Origin: Enterobacter sp. R4-368
Lineage (GTDB): Bacteria > Pseudomonadota > Gammaproteobacteria > Enterobacterales > Enterobacteriaceae
Assembly: GCF_000410515.1 (NCBI RefSeq)
Contig: NC_021500.1
Span: 868,001-932,000 of the forward strand
DNA: 64,000 bases
Direction: 5' to 3'
Within the stretch, counting starts at the first letter, position 1; each line of letters begins with the position of its first letter. This document shows positions 49,124 through 60,491 of this stretch, piece after piece. The translations under genes were made by a program, and so were the position numbers. Below the pieces are notes generated by a model, which was given only the letters and a program-made list of their open reading frames with translations, was not told the origin of the DNA and made no database searches.

Positions 49124-49337
49124 GTGCACTGTACTGCTTTTACGTAATTCCCGAAACTGTTAAGCCTTGTCAGGACGTGCGTTATTCTGTTGTGACGAAA
49201 AAACTGTTCTTTCGCCCTGATAAAGCGGGATATTTGCCCAATATGCGTTGGGTAAAATCCGACTCTGATCATGTAATGAAAAAAAACAACAACATTTCTC
49301 ATCACGACTTACCTTTCTGCGCGCCGCAGGGGTAATA

Positions 49338-49352
49338 TCTAATTAAATTGCA
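49338..49352 (+). promoter_or_regulatory. Candidate HexR autoregulatory operator
   Basis: TCTAATTAAATTGCA matches the HexR consensus TGTAATTAAATTACA at 13 of 15 positions, 52 bases before the hexR start codon. Confidence 0.6.
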
Positions 49353-49403
49353 TCACGATTCCATCTATCGGTGTAATCGTTTTACCATGAGCGTTTATCA
49401 CCC

Positions 49404-50273
49404 ATGAATATGCTGGAAAAAATCCAGTCACGGCTGGAACACCTTAGCAAATCCGAGCGTAAAGTGGCGGAAGTGATCCTCGCCGCGCCGGACCAGGCCA
49501 TCCACTCAAGCATTGCCGCACTTGCGCAAGAAGCGGATGTCAGCGAACCCACAGTGAACCGCTTCTGCCGCAGCCTCGATACCCGGGGCTTTCCCGATTT
49601 CAAACTGCATCTGGCGCAAAGCCTCGCCAATGGCACGCCCTATGTTAATCGAAATGTTGATGAAGATGACAGTGTTGAAGCCTATACCGGCAAAATCTTC
49701 GAATCCGCGATGGCCAGTCTCGACCATGTGCGCCAGTCACTGGATATGGCCGCGGTAAACCGCGCCGTAGATTTACTGACGCAGGCGAAAAAAATTGCCT
49801 TCTTTGGCCTTGGTTCCTCTGCCGCCGTTGCACACGATGCCATGAACAAATTTTTCCGCTTCAATGTGCCGGTGGTCTACTCCGACGACATTGTCTTGCA
49901 ACGCATGAGTTGTATGAATTGTAGCGACGATGACGTGGTTGTGTTGATTTCGCATACCGGAAGAACCAAGAATTTAGTGGAACTTGCGCAACTGGCGCGT
50001 GAAAACGATGCCATGGTGATAGCCCTTACGTCCGCAGGCACGCCGCTGGCGCGTGAGGCAACACTTGCTATCACCCTGGATGTTCCGGAAGATACAGATA
50101 TTTATATGCCAATGGTTTCTCGTCTTGCGCAACTCACGGTGATTGATGTGCTGGCAACAGGGTTCACATTGCGTCGGGGAGCAAAATTCAGGGATAACTT
50201 GAAGCGAGTCAAAGAAGCACTGAAAGAATCGCGCTTTGATAAAGAGCTGCTTATTAAAAGCGATAACCACTAA
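49404..50273 (+). CDS. hexR: RpiR-family regulator HexR
   Basis: Transcription factor that represses zwf, edd-eda and related genes and is released by KDPG. It has 289 residues, the E. coli length. The N-terminal RpiR-type helix-turn-helix (about 1-75, AQEADVSEPTVNRFCRSLD) precedes the SIS sugar-phosphate domain (about 125-250, FFGLGSSAAVAHDA, VVLISHTGRTKN). Divergent from zwf, followed by pykA. Confidence 0.96.
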   Translation: MNMLEKIQSRLEHLSKSERKVAEVILAAPDQAIHSSIAALAQEADVSEPTVNRFCRSLDTRGFPDFKLHLAQSLANGTPYVNRNVDEDDSVEAYTGKIFESAMASLDHVRQSLDMAAVNRAVDLLTQAKKIAFFGLGSSAAVAHDAMNKFFRFNVPVVYSDDIVLQRMSCMNCSDDDVVVLISHTGRTKNLVELAQLARENDAMVIALTSAGTPLAREATLAITLDVPEDTDIYMPMVSRLAQLTVIDVLATGFTLRRGAKFRDNLKRVKEALKESRFDKELLIKSDNH

Positions 50274-50399
50274 TAGTAAATATAAAAGCGGTAACCTCTT
50301 ACGCTGTCCGATCTGACGCATCGCCCTTCACAGCAGGGCGCCAAATGACCGGATTTATGTTCACGCAACACCAAGTTGTTTCAGTCAACGGAGTATTAC

Positions 50400-51842
50400 A
50401 TGTCCAGAAGGCTTCGCAGAACCAAAATCGTAACCACCTTAGGCCCGGCTACTGACCGCGATAACAACCTTGAGAAGGTGATCGCTGCCGGTGCTAACGT
50501 GGTACGTATGAACTTCTCACACGGAACACCTGAAGATCATAAATTACGTGCGGATAAAGTGCGTGAGATTGCGGCAAAACTGGGACGTCATGTTGCTATC
50601 CTTGGCGATTTACAGGGGCCAAAAATTCGTGTTTCCACCTTTAAGGAAGGCAAAGTTTTCCTGAACATCGGGGATAAATTCCTGCTCGACGCCAACCTCG
50701 GTAAAGGTGAAGGCGACAAAGAAAAAGTGGGCATCGATTATAAAGGTTTGCCTGCCGATGTGGTTCCGGGTGATATCCTGCTGCTGGACGACGGTCGCGT
50801 ACAGCTAAAAGTGCTGGAAGTTCAGGGCATGAAAGTGTTTACCGAAGTGACCGTCGGCGGCCCGCTGTCGAACAATAAAGGCATCAACAAGCTGGGCGGC
50901 GGCCTCTCTGCTGAAGCGCTGACTGAAAAAGACAAAGCGGACATCGTAACAGCAGCATTGATCGGCGTTGACTACCTGGCCGTCTCCTTCCCGCGCTGCG
51001 GCGAAGATCTTAACTACGCTCGCCGTCTGGCGCGCGATGCCGGTTGCGATGCCAAAATCGTGGCAAAAGTTGAGCGTGCAGAAGCGGTATGCAATCAGGA
51101 TGCGATGGATGATGTGATCCTCGCCTCCGACGTGGTAATGGTCGCACGCGGCGATCTCGGTGTTGAAATCGGTGACCCGGAGCTGGTTGGTATCCAGAAA
51201 GCGCTGATCCGCCGTGCGCGCCAGCTGAACCGGGCAGTAATCACTGCGACGCAGATGATGGAGTCGATGATCACCAACCCAATGCCAACGCGTGCGGAAG
51301 TGATGGACGTTGCCAACGCCGTGCTCGATGGCACCGATGCGGTCATGCTCTCTGCCGAAACGGCCGCTGGTCAGTATCCGTCCGAAACCGTTGCTGCAAT
51401 GGCGCGTGTATGTCTGGGTGCTGAGAAGATTCCAAGCATCAACGTCTCCAAACACCGCCTGGATATCCAATTCGATAACGTGGAAGAAGCGATTGCCATG
51501 TCGGCGATGTATGCGGCAAACCACCTGAAAGGTGTAACCGCTATCATTTCGATGACAGAATCGGGTCGCACCGCGCTAATGACCTCGCGCATCAGTTCCG
51601 GGCTGCCGATTTTCGCTCTCTCTCGTCATGAACGTACACTCAATCTGACAGCTCTGTATCGCGGCGTCACCCCGGTCTATTTCGACAGCGTAAATGACGG
51701 CGTGACGGCAGCTCACGACGCAGTAAACCTGCTGCGCGATAAAGGCTATTTGCTCTCCGGTGACCTGGTTATCGTGACTCAGGGTGATGTGATGAGCACC
51801 ATCGGCACCACCAACACCACGCGCATTCTCACCGTTGAATAA
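50400..51842 (+). CDS. pykA: Pyruvate kinase II (AMP-activated type)
   Basis: Converts phosphoenolpyruvate plus ADP to pyruvate and ATP. The start is [19 protein letters not shown] with ACGGAG upstream, giving 480 residues as in E. coli PykA; eight codons upstream are open but are leader. The catalytic lysine lies in [11 protein letters not shown] at about 225 and [11 protein letters not shown] at about 250 binds metal. It follows hexR on the same strand with a 126-base gap. Confidence 0.98.
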   Translation: MSRRLRRTKIVTTLGPATDRDNNLEKVIAAGANVVRMNFSHGTPEDHKLRADKVREIAAKLGRHVAILGDLQGPKIRVSTFKEGKVFLNIGDKFLLDANLGKGEGDKEKVGIDYKGLPADVVPGDILLLDDGRVQLKVLEVQGMKVFTEVTVGGPLSNNKGINKLGGGLSAEALTEKDKADIVTAALIGVDYLAVSFPRCGEDLNYARRLARDAGCDAKIVAKVERAEAVCNQDAMDDVILASDVVMVARGDLGVEIGDPELVGIQKALIRRARQLNRAVITATQMMESMITNPMPTRAEVMDVANAVLDGTDAVMLSAETAAGQYPSETVAAMARVCLGAEKIPSINVSKHRLDIQFDNVEEAIAMSAMYAANHLKGVTAIISMTESGRTALMTSRISSGLPIFALSRHERTLNLTALYRGVTPVYFDSVNDGVTAAHDAVNLLRDKGYLLSGDLVIVTQGDVMSTIGTTNTTRILTVE

Positions 51843-51856
51843 GCGGTAACAGGAAG

Positions 51857-51889
51857 CAAAAAGGCCTCTCTATGAGAGGCCTTTTTATG
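51857..51889. terminator. Bidirectional terminator between pykA and lpxM
   Basis: Stem AAAAAGGCCTCTC / GAGAGGCCTTTTT with a TATG-type loop, A- and T-runs on the two sides. It ends pykA and is also just beyond the lpxM stop. Confidence 0.85.
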
Positions 51890-51891
51890 GG

Positions 51892-52863
51892 CTATTTTTT
51901 CGGAAATAAATCTTTGCGCTGGTAAGGCTCGGTTTCACCTGGTTTTCGCGTTTTTAGCAATTTGAGGATCCAGGTGTATTGCTCAGGACGCGGACCGACA
52001 AACTGTTCAACTTCTTCGTTCATACGGCGGGCAATCGTGTTGTCATCGGCGGTGAGCAGGTCGTCCATCGGCGGACGCACCTGAATAATCAGCCGGTGTG
52101 TTTTCGCATCATAAACCGGGAACAGCGGCACCACGCGCGCACGGCACACTTTCATCAGACGGCCAATCGCCGGCAGGGTCGCTTTATAGGTTGCAAAGAA
52201 ATCAACAAATTCGCTGTGCTCCGCACCGTGATCCTGGTCCGGAAGGTAGTACCCCCAGTAGCCCTGGCGAACCGACTGGATAAAGGGTTTGATCCCATCA
52301 TTACGCGCATGTAAACGCCCGCCAAAACGACGACGCACGGTGTTCCATACATAATCGAACACTTTGTTGCCCTGATTGTGGAACATCGCCGCCATTTTTT
52401 GGCCTTGCGATGCCATTAACATCGCCGGGATATCAACGCCCCAACCGTGCGGGACAAGGAAAATCACCTTCTCTTCGTTGCGGTGCATTTCATCAATAAT
52501 TTCCCGGCCCTGCCATTCCACACGCGGAAGAACCTTTTCCGGGCCACGTAACGCCAGTTCAGCCATCAGAACCATGGCTTGTGGCGCAGTGGCGAACATC
52601 TCATCAATAATGGCCTCTCTTTCCGCATCGCTTTTTTCAGGGAAGCAGTAGTAGAGATTGATCTGCGCACGGCGGCGCGCGCTTTTGCCGAACTTTCCGG
52701 CCAGACGACCAAGTTTGCCGAGTACAGGATCGCGCACCGACGGCGGGATCAATGCAACGCCCGCAAAAGCCAGCACTCCCATCCACGCGCCCCAGTAACG
52801 CGGGTGGCGAAATTCGTTTTCAAACTCAGGAATGTATTCAGCGGTATTTTTTTTCGTTTCCAT
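51892..52863 (-). CDS. lpxM: Lipid A myristoyltransferase LpxM
   Basis: Adds the last secondary acyl chain (myristate) to Kdo2-lipid A in the inner membrane. It has 323 residues, the E. coli length. One N-terminal hydrophobic anchor (about 28-45) and the acyltransferase HX4D motif in [11 protein letters not shown] at about 137. Terminator on its 3' side is shared with pykA. It follows mepM on the same strand. Confidence 0.96.
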   Translation of the reverse strand: METKKNTAEYIPEFENEFRHPRYWGAWMGVLAFAGVALIPPSVRDPVLGKLGRLAGKFGKSARRRAQINLYYCFPEKSDAEREAIIDEMFATAPQAMVLMAELALRGPEKVLPRVEWQGREIIDEMHRNEEKVIFLVPHGWGVDIPAMLMASQGQKMAAMFHNQGNKVFDYVWNTVRRRFGGRLHARNDGIKPFIQSVRQGYWGYYLPDQDHGAEHSEFVDFFATYKATLPAIGRLMKVCRARVVPLFPVYDAKTHRLIIQVRPPMDDLLTADDNTIARRMNEEVEQFVGPRPEQYTWILKLLKTRKPGETEPYQRKDLFPKK

Positions 52864-52941
52864 GCATCTTCCGCAGGCGAGAAATCAGTTCACATAAAAT
52901 AATGAGATAGTGTAGCGAGGCGCCATCCATCGCACAAAAGA

Positions 52942-52975
52942 AAAAGCCGATGCGGTTTGGACATCGGCTTCGGAC
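52942..52975 (-). terminator. Terminator after mepM
   Basis: Stem AAGCCGATG / CATCGGCTT with a 9-base loop, reading on the minus strand into a T-run (complement of the AAAAA at 52941-52945), about 20 bases beyond the mepM stop. Confidence 0.8.
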
Positions 52976-52993
52976 GCACATTTGTTAAACGAA

Positions 52994-54322
52994 TCAGTCT
53001 ACTTTTAACTGAGGCAGAATCTCTTTAACCTGTGCCAGATAATCTTTACGATCCGACCCGCTTAATCCTTCGGTTCTCGGCAGCTTCGCCGTTAACGGAT
53101 TAACCGCTTGCTGGTTGATCCACACTTCATAGTGCAAATGCGGCCCGGTAGAACGTCCGGTGTTCCCGGAGAGCGCAATACGATCGCCGCGTTTCACTTT
53201 CTGCCCTGGTTTTACCAACAGTTTGCGCAGGTGCATATATCGCGTGGTATAGGTGCGCCCGTGACGGATAGCGACATAGTTACCTGCCGCTCCGCTGCGT
53301 TTCGCCACGACGACTTCACCATCTCCTACGGCCAGCACAGGCGTTCCCTGCGGCAACGCGAAATCAACGCCTTTATGCGGCGCAACCCGACCAGTAACCG
53401 GGTTCAGACGACGGGGGTCAAAATTTGAAGATACGCGGAACTGCTTGGATGTCGGGAAACGCAAAAATCCTTTTGCCAGACCAGTACCGTTGCGATCGTA
53501 AAATTTGCCGTCTTCTGCGCGGATTGCATAATAATCTTTGCCGTCGGAACGCAAACGCACACCAAGCAACTGGCTTTGCTCTTGCTTGCCTTCCAGCATT
53601 TCGCGAGACATCAGTACGGAGAATTCATCGCCTTTTTTCAGTTTGCGGAAATCCATCTGCCACTGCATGGCTTTGATCACCGCGCTGATTTCACCGCTGG
53701 TTAACCCAGCGTCGCGCGCGCTGGAAACAAAACTCCCGCCGACAGTCCCTTTCATCACCGAGTTTACCCAATCGCCCTGCTGCGTTTCGCTACTCATTTT
53801 GAAGCCGCCATCAATGCGGTCATAAGTACGGGTCTCGCGGCGGGACATCTCCCAGGTCAACCGCTGCAAATCGCCATCCGCGGTCAGAGTCCAGGAGATC
53901 TGTTGGCCAATTTTCAGGTTACGCAGTTCTTTATCCGCAGCGGCAAGCTGGCTGATATCACCCATATCGATGCCGTACTGATTAAGAATGCTGCTCAGCG
54001 TATCGCCCGTCGATACGACATATTCATGTACGCCGGCTTCACTGGATGTTTTCTCATCGAGTTCATCCTGCGGAATAGCGTCAACATCGTCATCCGAGGC
54101 AGTCTGGTCGATAGGTTCGCTGGCTTCCGGCAACAAAGAACGAATTTCGCTCTTCGGCAGTTCGATGGCTTTAACAATGGGGGTAACGGATTCGGGGTGG
54201 TAAACGTACGGACGCCAAACGGCGACCGTGAGAGTGAGAACTGTAAGCGACCCCAGCATAACGCGGTGGGGTCGGGGCAGATTATTAAATGCCAGGGCGA
54301 CAGAGCGGGCTATCTGTTGCAC
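52994..54322 (-). CDS. mepM: Murein DD-endopeptidase MepM
   Basis: Cleaves D-Ala-mDAP cross-links so that peptidoglycan can expand; one of the Prc/NlpI-linked endopeptidase set. It has 442 residues (E. coli 440). N-terminal membrane anchor (about 17-37), OapA/LysM-type peptidoglycan-binding region (about 95-145, YVVSTGDTLSSILNQYGI), and a C-terminal M23 domain with zinc ligands in APHKGVDFALP at about 315 and HLHYEVW at about 393. It lies 15 bases after znuA, so transcripts may be shared. Confidence 0.96.
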   Translation of the reverse strand: MQQIARSVALAFNNLPRPHRVMLGSLTVLTLTVAVWRPYVYHPESVTPIVKAIELPKSEIRSLLPEASEPIDQTASDDDVDAIPQDELDEKTSSEAGVHEYVVSTGDTLSSILNQYGIDMGDISQLAAADKELRNLKIGQQISWTLTADGDLQRLTWEMSRRETRTYDRIDGGFKMSSETQQGDWVNSVMKGTVGGSFVSSARDAGLTSGEISAVIKAMQWQMDFRKLKKGDEFSVLMSREMLEGKQEQSQLLGVRLRSDGKDYYAIRAEDGKFYDRNGTGLAKGFLRFPTSKQFRVSSNFDPRRLNPVTGRVAPHKGVDFALPQGTPVLAVGDGEVVVAKRSGAAGNYVAIRHGRTYTTRYMHLRKLLVKPGQKVKRGDRIALSGNTGRSTGPHLHYEVWINQQAVNPLTAKLPRTEGLSGSDRKDYLAQVKEILPQLKVD

Positions 54323-54337
54323 GTATTCACTTCCTCG

Positions 54338-55282
54338 TTATTCTCCTTTCAGGCAGCTCGCATACTGATGTGAAAGTTGGGCAAGGAACTGCGGATAGCT
54401 CTCTTTGCCTAACTTGATGCCGATACCGAGCGGATCCAACGTTCCCATTCGAACGGATGTCCCTCTGGCAACAGCTTCTACGACCGCTGGCCTGAACTGT
54501 GGCTCAGCAAAAACGCAGGTTGCTTTTTGCTCAACCAACTGTGTTCTGATTTCATGTAAACGCTGCGCACCAGGCTGAATTTCGGGGTTGACGGTAAAGT
54601 GACCCAGCGGAGTCAGTCCGTAGTGTTTTTCAAAGTAGCCATAGGCGTCATGAAAAACGAAATACCCTTTCCCTTTCAGCGGTGCCAGCTCGTTACCGAC
54701 CTGCTTATCGGACTGGGCTAATGATGCCTCAAATGCTTGCAGGTTGGCGTCCAGCTTGGCTCGACTTTGCGGCATAACTTCCACTAATTTATCGTGGATT
54801 GCAACCGCTGACAGCCGCGCAATCTCCGGGGAAAGCCACAGATGCATGTTGTACTCACCGTGATGGTGATGTTCATCACTTTTTTCGTCCTGATGATGTC
54901 CATCATCATGGTCGTGCTCATCGTCATCCGACCCTTTCATGAGTAGCGTTTTCACGCCATCCAGATCCGCCATCGTCACTAATTTTTTCGCCGGGATTTG
55001 CTGCGCGGAACGCACCATAAATGCTTCCATTTCAGGCCCAACCCAAAATACTAAGTCCGCGTTCTGTAAGCGTTTTACATCCGAAGGACGCAGGGAATAA
55101 TCGTGCTCTGATGCACCGTCCGGCAGTAATACTTCCGTCGGTGTCACCCCATCGGCTATTGCTGACGCGATAAACCCCAGCGGCTTTAATGACGTTACAA
55201 CGGCGGCGTTAGCAGTTTGTGCTGCTCCACCGAGAAGCGCAGCGGATAACGCTGCGCAAAGAAGCGTATTTTTATGTAACAT
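54338..55282 (-). CDS. znuA: Zinc ABC transporter substrate-binding protein ZnuA
   Basis: Periplasmic high-affinity Zn2+ binding protein. It has 314 residues (E. coli 310). Signal peptide at about 1-26 (ending ANA). Between the two lobes is the typical His/Asp-rich flexible loop (about 118-145, [15 protein letters not shown]). Zinc ligand histidines appear in [13 protein letters not shown] and MHLWLSPE. Divergent from znuC across the Zur box. Confidence 0.97.
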   Translation of the reverse strand: MLHKNTLLCAALSAALLGGAAQTANAAVVTSLKPLGFIASAIADGVTPTEVLLPDGASEHDYSLRPSDVKRLQNADLVFWVGPEMEAFMVRSAQQIPAKKLVTMADLDGVKTLLMKGSDDDEHDHDDGHHQDEKSDEHHHHGEYNMHLWLSPEIARLSAVAIHDKLVEVMPQSRAKLDANLQAFEASLAQSDKQVGNELAPLKGKGYFVFHDAYGYFEKHYGLTPLGHFTVNPEIQPGAQRLHEIRTQLVEQKATCVFAEPQFRPAVVEAVARGTSVRMGTLDPLGIGIKLGKESYPQFLAQLSHQYASCLKGE

Positions 55283-55313
55283 AATGCGACTATTAATCGT
55301 AATGAATGAGTGG

Positions 55314-55333
55314 GATGTGATATTATAACATTC
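55314..55333. promoter_or_regulatory. Zur box between znuA and znuC
   Basis: GATGTGATATTATAACATTC, an imperfect palindrome matching the Zur consensus GAAATGTTATANTATAACATTTC. It sits in the 78-base gap and can control both divergent genes. Confidence 0.85.
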
Positions 55334-55360
55334 GACAACTTGTGCAACCCCATAAATGCT

Positions 55361-56116
55361 ATGACGAATCTTGTAACGCTCGAAAAAATCACCGTCTCAT
55401 TCGGCCAACGTCGCGTCCTGTCTGATATTTCGCTGAATTTACGCGCTGGTAAAATTTTAACCCTGCTGGGCCCTAATGGCGCGGGCAAATCAACGCTGGT
55501 GCGCGTTGTGCTTGGGCTGGTAGCACCCGATTCCGGGTTAATCAAGCGTGACAAAACGCTGCGCATCGGATACGTGCCGCAGAAATTACACCTTGACGCG
55601 ACTCTGCCGCTCACCGTTGGCCGCTTTATGCGCCTGCGTCCTGGCACCAGTAAAGACGATATTGTTCCGGCACTGAAACGTGTTCAGGCCGCACACCTGG
55701 TCGATGCGCCAATGCAAAAACTTTCTGGTGGCGAAACCCAGCGTGTATTGCTCGCGCGAGCGCTGCTTAATCGCCCCCAATTACTGGTTCTTGATGAGCC
55801 AACCCAGGGCGTTGATGTGAATGGCCAGGTAGCGCTGTACAACCTGATCGACCAGTTGCGTAAAGAGCTGGACTGCGCTGTATTGATGGTTTCTCACGAT
55901 CTGCATCTGGTTATGGCAAAAACCGATGAAGTGCTCTGCCTGAATCACCATATTTGCTGTTCTGGCACGCCAGAAGTGGTTTCGATGCACCCGGAATTTA
56001 TCTCCATGTTCGGCCAGCGTGGCGCGGAACAGCTGGGAATTTATCGCCACAATCACAACCACCGCCACGATTTACAGGGCCGCATTGTGCTGCGCCAGGG
56101 TAATGGACACTCATGA
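55361..56116 (+). CDS. znuC: Zinc ABC transporter ATPase ZnuC
   Basis: Energises zinc import. The start is [15 protein letters not shown], giving 251 residues as in E. coli; the frame is open 17 codons upstream, across the Zur box. Walker [12 protein letters not shown] at about 37, signature [10 protein letters not shown] at about 130, Walker [10 protein letters not shown] at about 153. The C-terminal His-rich tail ([13 protein letters not shown]) may sense zinc. It overlaps znuB by 4 bases. Confidence 0.97.
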   Translation: MTNLVTLEKITVSFGQRRVLSDISLNLRAGKILTLLGPNGAGKSTLVRVVLGLVAPDSGLIKRDKTLRIGYVPQKLHLDATLPLTVGRFMRLRPGTSKDDIVPALKRVQAAHLVDAPMQKLSGGETQRVLLARALLNRPQLLVLDEPTQGVDVNGQVALYNLIDQLRKELDCAVLMVSHDLHLVMAKTDEVLCLNHHICCSGTPEVVSMHPEFISMFGQRGAEQLGIYRHNHNHRHDLQGRIVLRQGNGHS

Positions 56117-56898
56117 TTGAATTATTACTACCCGGCTGGCTTGCCGGGGTTATGCTCGCCTGCGCGGCAGGTCCGTTGGGCTCATTTGTTGTCTGGCGCA
56201 GAATGTCCTATTTCGGCGATACGCTCGCGCATGCTTCTCTTTTGGGTGTCGCTTTCGGTTTGTTACTGGACGTCAATCCCTTTTATGCGGTGATCGCGGT
56301 TACGCTGCTGCTGGCCGCCGGGCTGGTATGGCTGGAAAAACGGCCTCATCTGGCCATTGATACCCTGCTGGGGATCATGGCGCACAGCGCATTGTCGCTG
56401 GGTCTGGTTGTTGTCAGCCTGATGTCAAATATCCGTGTCGATTTAATGGCCTATCTGTTCGGGGATTTGCTGGCAGTGACACCAGGCGACCTGGTGGCGA
56501 TCGCTCTGGGCGTTGTCGTGGTGCTGGGGATTTTGTTCTGGCAATGGCGCAATCTGCTGTCGATGACCATCAGCCCCGAGCTGGCCTTTGTCGATGGCGT
56601 GAAGCTGCAGCGTGTGAAGCTGTTACTGATGCTGGTCACTGCATTAACGATTGGCGTTGCCATGAAATTCGTCGGCGCACTGATCATTACCTCCCTGTTG
56701 ATTATCCCTGCCGCGACATCGCGACGCTTCGCACGTACGCCGGAGCAAATGGCGGGCATCGCGGTCGGGATCGGGATGATTGCCGTCACCGGCGGGCTGA
56801 CATTTTCAGCCTTTTATGACACGCCCGCGGGCCCATCCGTGGTGTTGTGCGCGGCGCTGCTGTTTATCTTCAGCATGATGAAGAAACCCGCCAGCTAA
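56113..56898 (+). CDS. znuB: Zinc ABC transporter permease ZnuB
   Basis: Membrane permease of the ZnuABC importer. It has 261 residues, the E. coli length, with about eight hydrophobic helices and the ABC-3 family segments [18 protein letters not shown] near residue 30 and [20 protein letters not shown] near residue 190. It starts within the znuC stop (ATGA), so the two are translationally coupled. Confidence 0.97.
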   Translation: MIELLLPGWLAGVMLACAAGPLGSFVVWRRMSYFGDTLAHASLLGVAFGLLLDVNPFYAVIAVTLLLAAGLVWLEKRPHLAIDTLLGIMAHSALSLGLVVVSLMSNIRVDLMAYLFGDLLAVTPGDLVAIALGVVVVLGILFWQWRNLLSMTISPELAFVDGVKLQRVKLLLMLVTALTIGVAMKFVGALIITSLLIIPAATSRRFARTPEQMAGIAVGIGMIAVTGGLTFSAFYDTPAGPSVVLCAALLFIFSMMKKPAS

Positions 56899-56901
56899 AG
56901 C

Positions 56902-56936
56902 GAAAGGCCGGAAGCAAATGCTCTCCGGCCTTTAAT
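56902..56936. terminator. Bidirectional terminator between znuB and ruvB
   Basis: Stem AAAGGCCGGA / TCCGGCCTTT with an 11-base loop, placed between convergent znuB and ruvB. Confidence 0.8.
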
Positions 56937-56937
56937 G

Positions 56938-57951
<1,014 letters not shown>

Positions 57952-57956
57952 CTACC

Positions 57957-58568
57957 TCACAACGCCGCGCGCAGTGCTTCGCGGATCAGGGTTTCACTGT
58001 TGGCGTCCGGACGCGCAATCTTGCTTACCATCCGGCTGGCTTCCTGAGGTTTATAGCCCAACGCCACCAGCGCAGCAACGGCTTCTTGTTCCGCATCATC
58101 CGTCGCCGGGCTCGCCGGAGAGGCCAGCACCAAATCTGCCGCTGGGGTGAAGAGATCGCCATGCAGACCTTTAAAGCGATCTTTCATCTCGACAATCAAA
58201 CGCTCGGCGGTTTTCTTCCCTATTCCCGGCAATTTGACCAACGCCGCAGGATCTTCGCGTTCTACGGCGTTAACAAACTGCTGCGCCGACATACCGGACA
58301 AAATCGCCAGCGCCAGCTTCGGCCCAACGCCATTGGTTTTGATGAGCTCACGAAACAGCGTCCGTTCCTGCTTGTTATTAAAGCCGTACAAGAGCTGAGC
58401 GTCTTCGCGAACCACAAACTGTGTAAAAACAACCGCCTCTTTTCCGGCGTCCGGGAGCTCATAAAAGCAGGTCATCGGCATATGGACTTCATATCCCACG
58501 CCCCCCACTTCCAGCAGAACCAACGGGGGTTGTTTTTCTACAATAATGCCTCTGAGTCTGCCTATCAC
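57957..58568 (-). CDS. ruvA: Holliday junction-binding protein RuvA
   Basis: Tetrameric junction binder that loads RuvB. It has 203 residues, the E. coli length. N-terminal OB-fold ([13 protein letters not shown]), two helix-hairpin-helix motifs (about 70-130, [32 protein letters not shown]) and the mobile C-terminal domain that contacts RuvB (about 155-203). First gene of ruvAB, with a LexA box upstream. Confidence 0.98.
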   Translation of the reverse strand: MIGRLRGIIVEKQPPLVLLEVGGVGYEVHMPMTCFYELPDAGKEAVVFTQFVVREDAQLLYGFNNKQERTLFRELIKTNGVGPKLALAILSGMSAQQFVNAVEREDPAALVKLPGIGKKTAERLIVEMKDRFKGLHGDLFTPAADLVLASPASPATDDAEQEAVAALVALGYKPQEASRMVSKIARPDANSETLIREALRAAL

Positions 58569-58621
58569 GTGACGCTCCTGCGTTAACGGCTGAAAGTGTA
58601 ATGCCGTATGATAAAAAAAGG

Positions 58622-58637
58622 CTGGATAGATATCCAG
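58622..58637 (-). promoter_or_regulatory. LexA (SOS) box of ruvAB
   Basis: Minus-strand CTGGATATCTATCCAG, the same sequence as the E. coli ruvA SOS box, 54 bases before ruvA. It is a perfect CTGGATA / TATCCAG palindrome. Confidence 0.9.
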
Positions 58638-58666
58638 CCGAATATACAGGAAAACGCGAGCGCGGT

Positions 58667-59548
58667 TCAGGAATTCGCGTAATAGGCCGCATCCGCAAGA
58701 TCGGTGAGCAAATCGCGTTGCTCAGGGTGCCAGCCTAAGACCTCGCGGGTTCGCTCGCTGGACGCTGACATATCCGCTGCGGCAAAGGTGGCAAACCAGC
58801 CAAAATGGTCAGCACCGCGTGATTCAGCGGGCAGGCCCAGCATGTTGCCGATGGCGATAGCAATCTCCCGCATCGCGATCCCTTGCTCCGCTACCGCATG
58901 GTATACCGTTTCCGTGACGCCACTTTCCAGCGCCAACCGGTAGAGCTTCGCCGCATCAAGGCGATGCACCGCCGCCCAGCGATTATTGCCCTCGCCCGGC
59001 CAGGCGGATACACCAGTTTTCTTCGCCAGCGCGATCAAAATCGGGATAAAACCGTGATCGCCTACACCATGAACAGTTGGAGCCAGACGCACACTGGCAG
59101 CCCGGACACCTTTTTCGACCAGAGCCTGTGCCGCCTGTTCGGAACGGCGTAGATAGTCCGGCGCGCTGACAGGATGATCCTTTTCTGTTGCTGGCCGTCC
59201 CTGAACCAACCTTGCCAGCCCCGAGGTCACCAGCAACGGACGGTCACTACCGATCAGCGCCTCCCCCATCACTTCAATGGCGCGACGGTCCTGTTCGCTA
59301 TTTTCCGCAAAGCGGGAAAAGTCGTGATTAAAGGCGGTATGGATCACCGCATCCGCACGCGAGGCCGCGTCAAACAAGAGGGAATGATCATCCAGCGTTC
59401 CGGAAACAACCTGCCCTCCCGCAGCCAGCAACGCCTGTGCTTTATCCGCGTTTCTTGCCAGGCCGCTCACCTGATGCCCGGCAGCAATCAGCTCTGCCGC
59501 CACTTTTGCGCCGACCCAACCGGTCGCGCCCGTTAGAAAAACATGCAT
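58667..59548 (-). CDS. SDR-family NAD(P)-dependent oxidoreductase
   Basis: A 293-residue extended short-chain dehydrogenase/epimerase-type protein. The Rossmann motif [18 protein letters not shown] is at residues 4-21. The usual YxxxK active-site motif is not obvious; the region [17 protein letters not shown] may supply the Tyr. Its substrate is unknown. It replaces yebB at the ruvA-ruvC position of E. coli and diverges from an XRE-family regulator, whose likely target it is. Confidence 0.88.
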   Translation of the reverse strand: MHVFLTGATGWVGAKVAAELIAAGHQVSGLARNADKAQALLAAGGQVVSGTLDDHSLLFDAASRADAVIHTAFNHDFSRFAENSEQDRRAIEVMGEALIGSDRPLLVTSGLARLVQGRPATEKDHPVSAPDYLRRSEQAAQALVEKGVRAASVRLAPTVHGVGDHGFIPILIALAKKTGVSAWPGEGNNRWAAVHRLDAAKLYRLALESGVTETVYHAVAEQGIAMREIAIAIGNMLGLPAESRGADHFGWFATFAAADMSASSERTREVLGWHPEQRDLLTDLADAAYYANS

Positions 59549-59643
59549 GTGTGTGTCTCCTGATGTTGACTCGCGCCGTTATCCTTATAAATATCCTCTG
59601 TAGTGAAAAGTAGTGACGTTATCGGGGTATAAGGACTAACAGG
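59549..59643. promoter_or_regulatory. Divergent promoter with repeats between the SDR and XRE genes
   Basis: The 95-base gap contains the direct repeat GTAGTGA at 59600-59606 and 59610-59616 (10-base spacing, one helical turn), and a wider inverted repeat TCCTTATA (59582-59589) / TATAAGGA (59628-59635). These are candidate operators for the adjacent regulator. The repeats are seen; binding is inferred. Confidence 0.55.
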
Positions 59644-60462
59644 ATGCAAAGCGTTACTCAGCCTAAAGATCTGGGCAGTTACCTGAAGTCGCGCCGGGCG
59701 CAGCTTGACCCTGTGGCGCTGGGTTTTCATACCGCACGGCGGCGTACGCCGGGGCTACGCCGTGAAGAGGTGGCGCATCTGGCCTGTATTAGTGCTACCT
59801 GGTACACCTGGCTTGAGCAAGGTCGCGGGGGAACGCCTTCGGCGGAAGTGCTGGAGCGCATTTGTCAGGCGCTGCGCCTTTCTCAGCGCGAACGCGAACA
59901 CGTTTTTCATCTGGCATTAGGCCGTGCTCCGGGCATGCATTACCCGGCCAGAGGAACCGTGACAGAAAGGCTGCAAAAGGTGCTGGACTGTATGCACCTG
60001 AGCCCGGCGATGATCCGCAATGCAACCTGGGATGTGCTCGCCTGGAACAAAGCCGCCACGGTGGTGTTATCCGATTACGCCAGCCAGCCTGCACATGAAC
60101 GTAACATTCTGCGGCGTATTTTCCTTAATCCCCAGGCACGCGCCGCGCAGGTGGACTGGCACTCGCTCGCCCGCTTTCTGGTGGCCGCTTTTCGTGCTGA
60201 TGCAACCCGCGCGGGTGCGTCGGTTGAAATTCGTCCGCTGGTGGAAGAACTCAGTGCAGCTTCTGCTGAGTTCGCCGAGCTCTGGCAGAATAACGATATT
60301 GCGGTCATGGAAGAAGGCACCAAAATCCTGCTGCATGGTGCGGTCGGTCGGTTATCGCTGGAGTATTCGAGTTTTTCGGTGGAAGGGCAACCGGACTTAA
60401 CAATGGTGGTCTATAACCCGTCGACCGACGAGGACGCACGCAAGATAAATTCGCTGTTATAA
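59644..60462 (+). CDS. XRE-family regulator with MmyB-like ligand domain
   Basis: A 272-residue regulator. N-terminal helix-turn-helix of the HTH_31 type (about 8-85, RRTPGLRREEVAHLACISATWYTWLEQGRG) is followed by a MmyB-like PAS-fold ligand-binding domain (about 105-270, WDVLAWNKAATVVL, IRPLVEEL). Members of this family often bind a fatty or hydrophobic ligand and control a divergent oxidoreductase gene; the ligand is unknown here. It is convergent with ruvC and shares a terminator hairpin with it. Confidence 0.88.
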   Translation: MQSVTQPKDLGSYLKSRRAQLDPVALGFHTARRRTPGLRREEVAHLACISATWYTWLEQGRGGTPSAEVLERICQALRLSQREREHVFHLALGRAPGMHYPARGTVTERLQKVLDCMHLSPAMIRNATWDVLAWNKAATVVLSDYASQPAHERNILRRIFLNPQARAAQVDWHSLARFLVAAFRADATRAGASVEIRPLVEELSAASAEFAELWQNNDIAVMEEGTKILLHGAVGRLSLEYSSFSVEGQPDLTMVVYNPSTDEDARKINSLL

Positions 60463-60491
60463 AAAAAGCGCCGGTAAACCGGCGCTTTTTA
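60462..60491. terminator. Bidirectional terminator at XRE gene/ruvC junction
   Basis: Stem AAAAAGCGCCGG / CCGGCGCTTTTT with a 4-base loop, between the convergent XRE gene and ruvC, overlapping the last bases of ruvC. Confidence 0.85.

Larger units (their letters stand above)
49062..49403. other. zwf-hexR divergent control region
   Basis: A 342-base gap with no gene. It contains two HexR-type palindromes (49109-49123, 49338-49352), one near each gene. I could not place a SoxS/MarA box with confidence. Confidence 0.7.
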
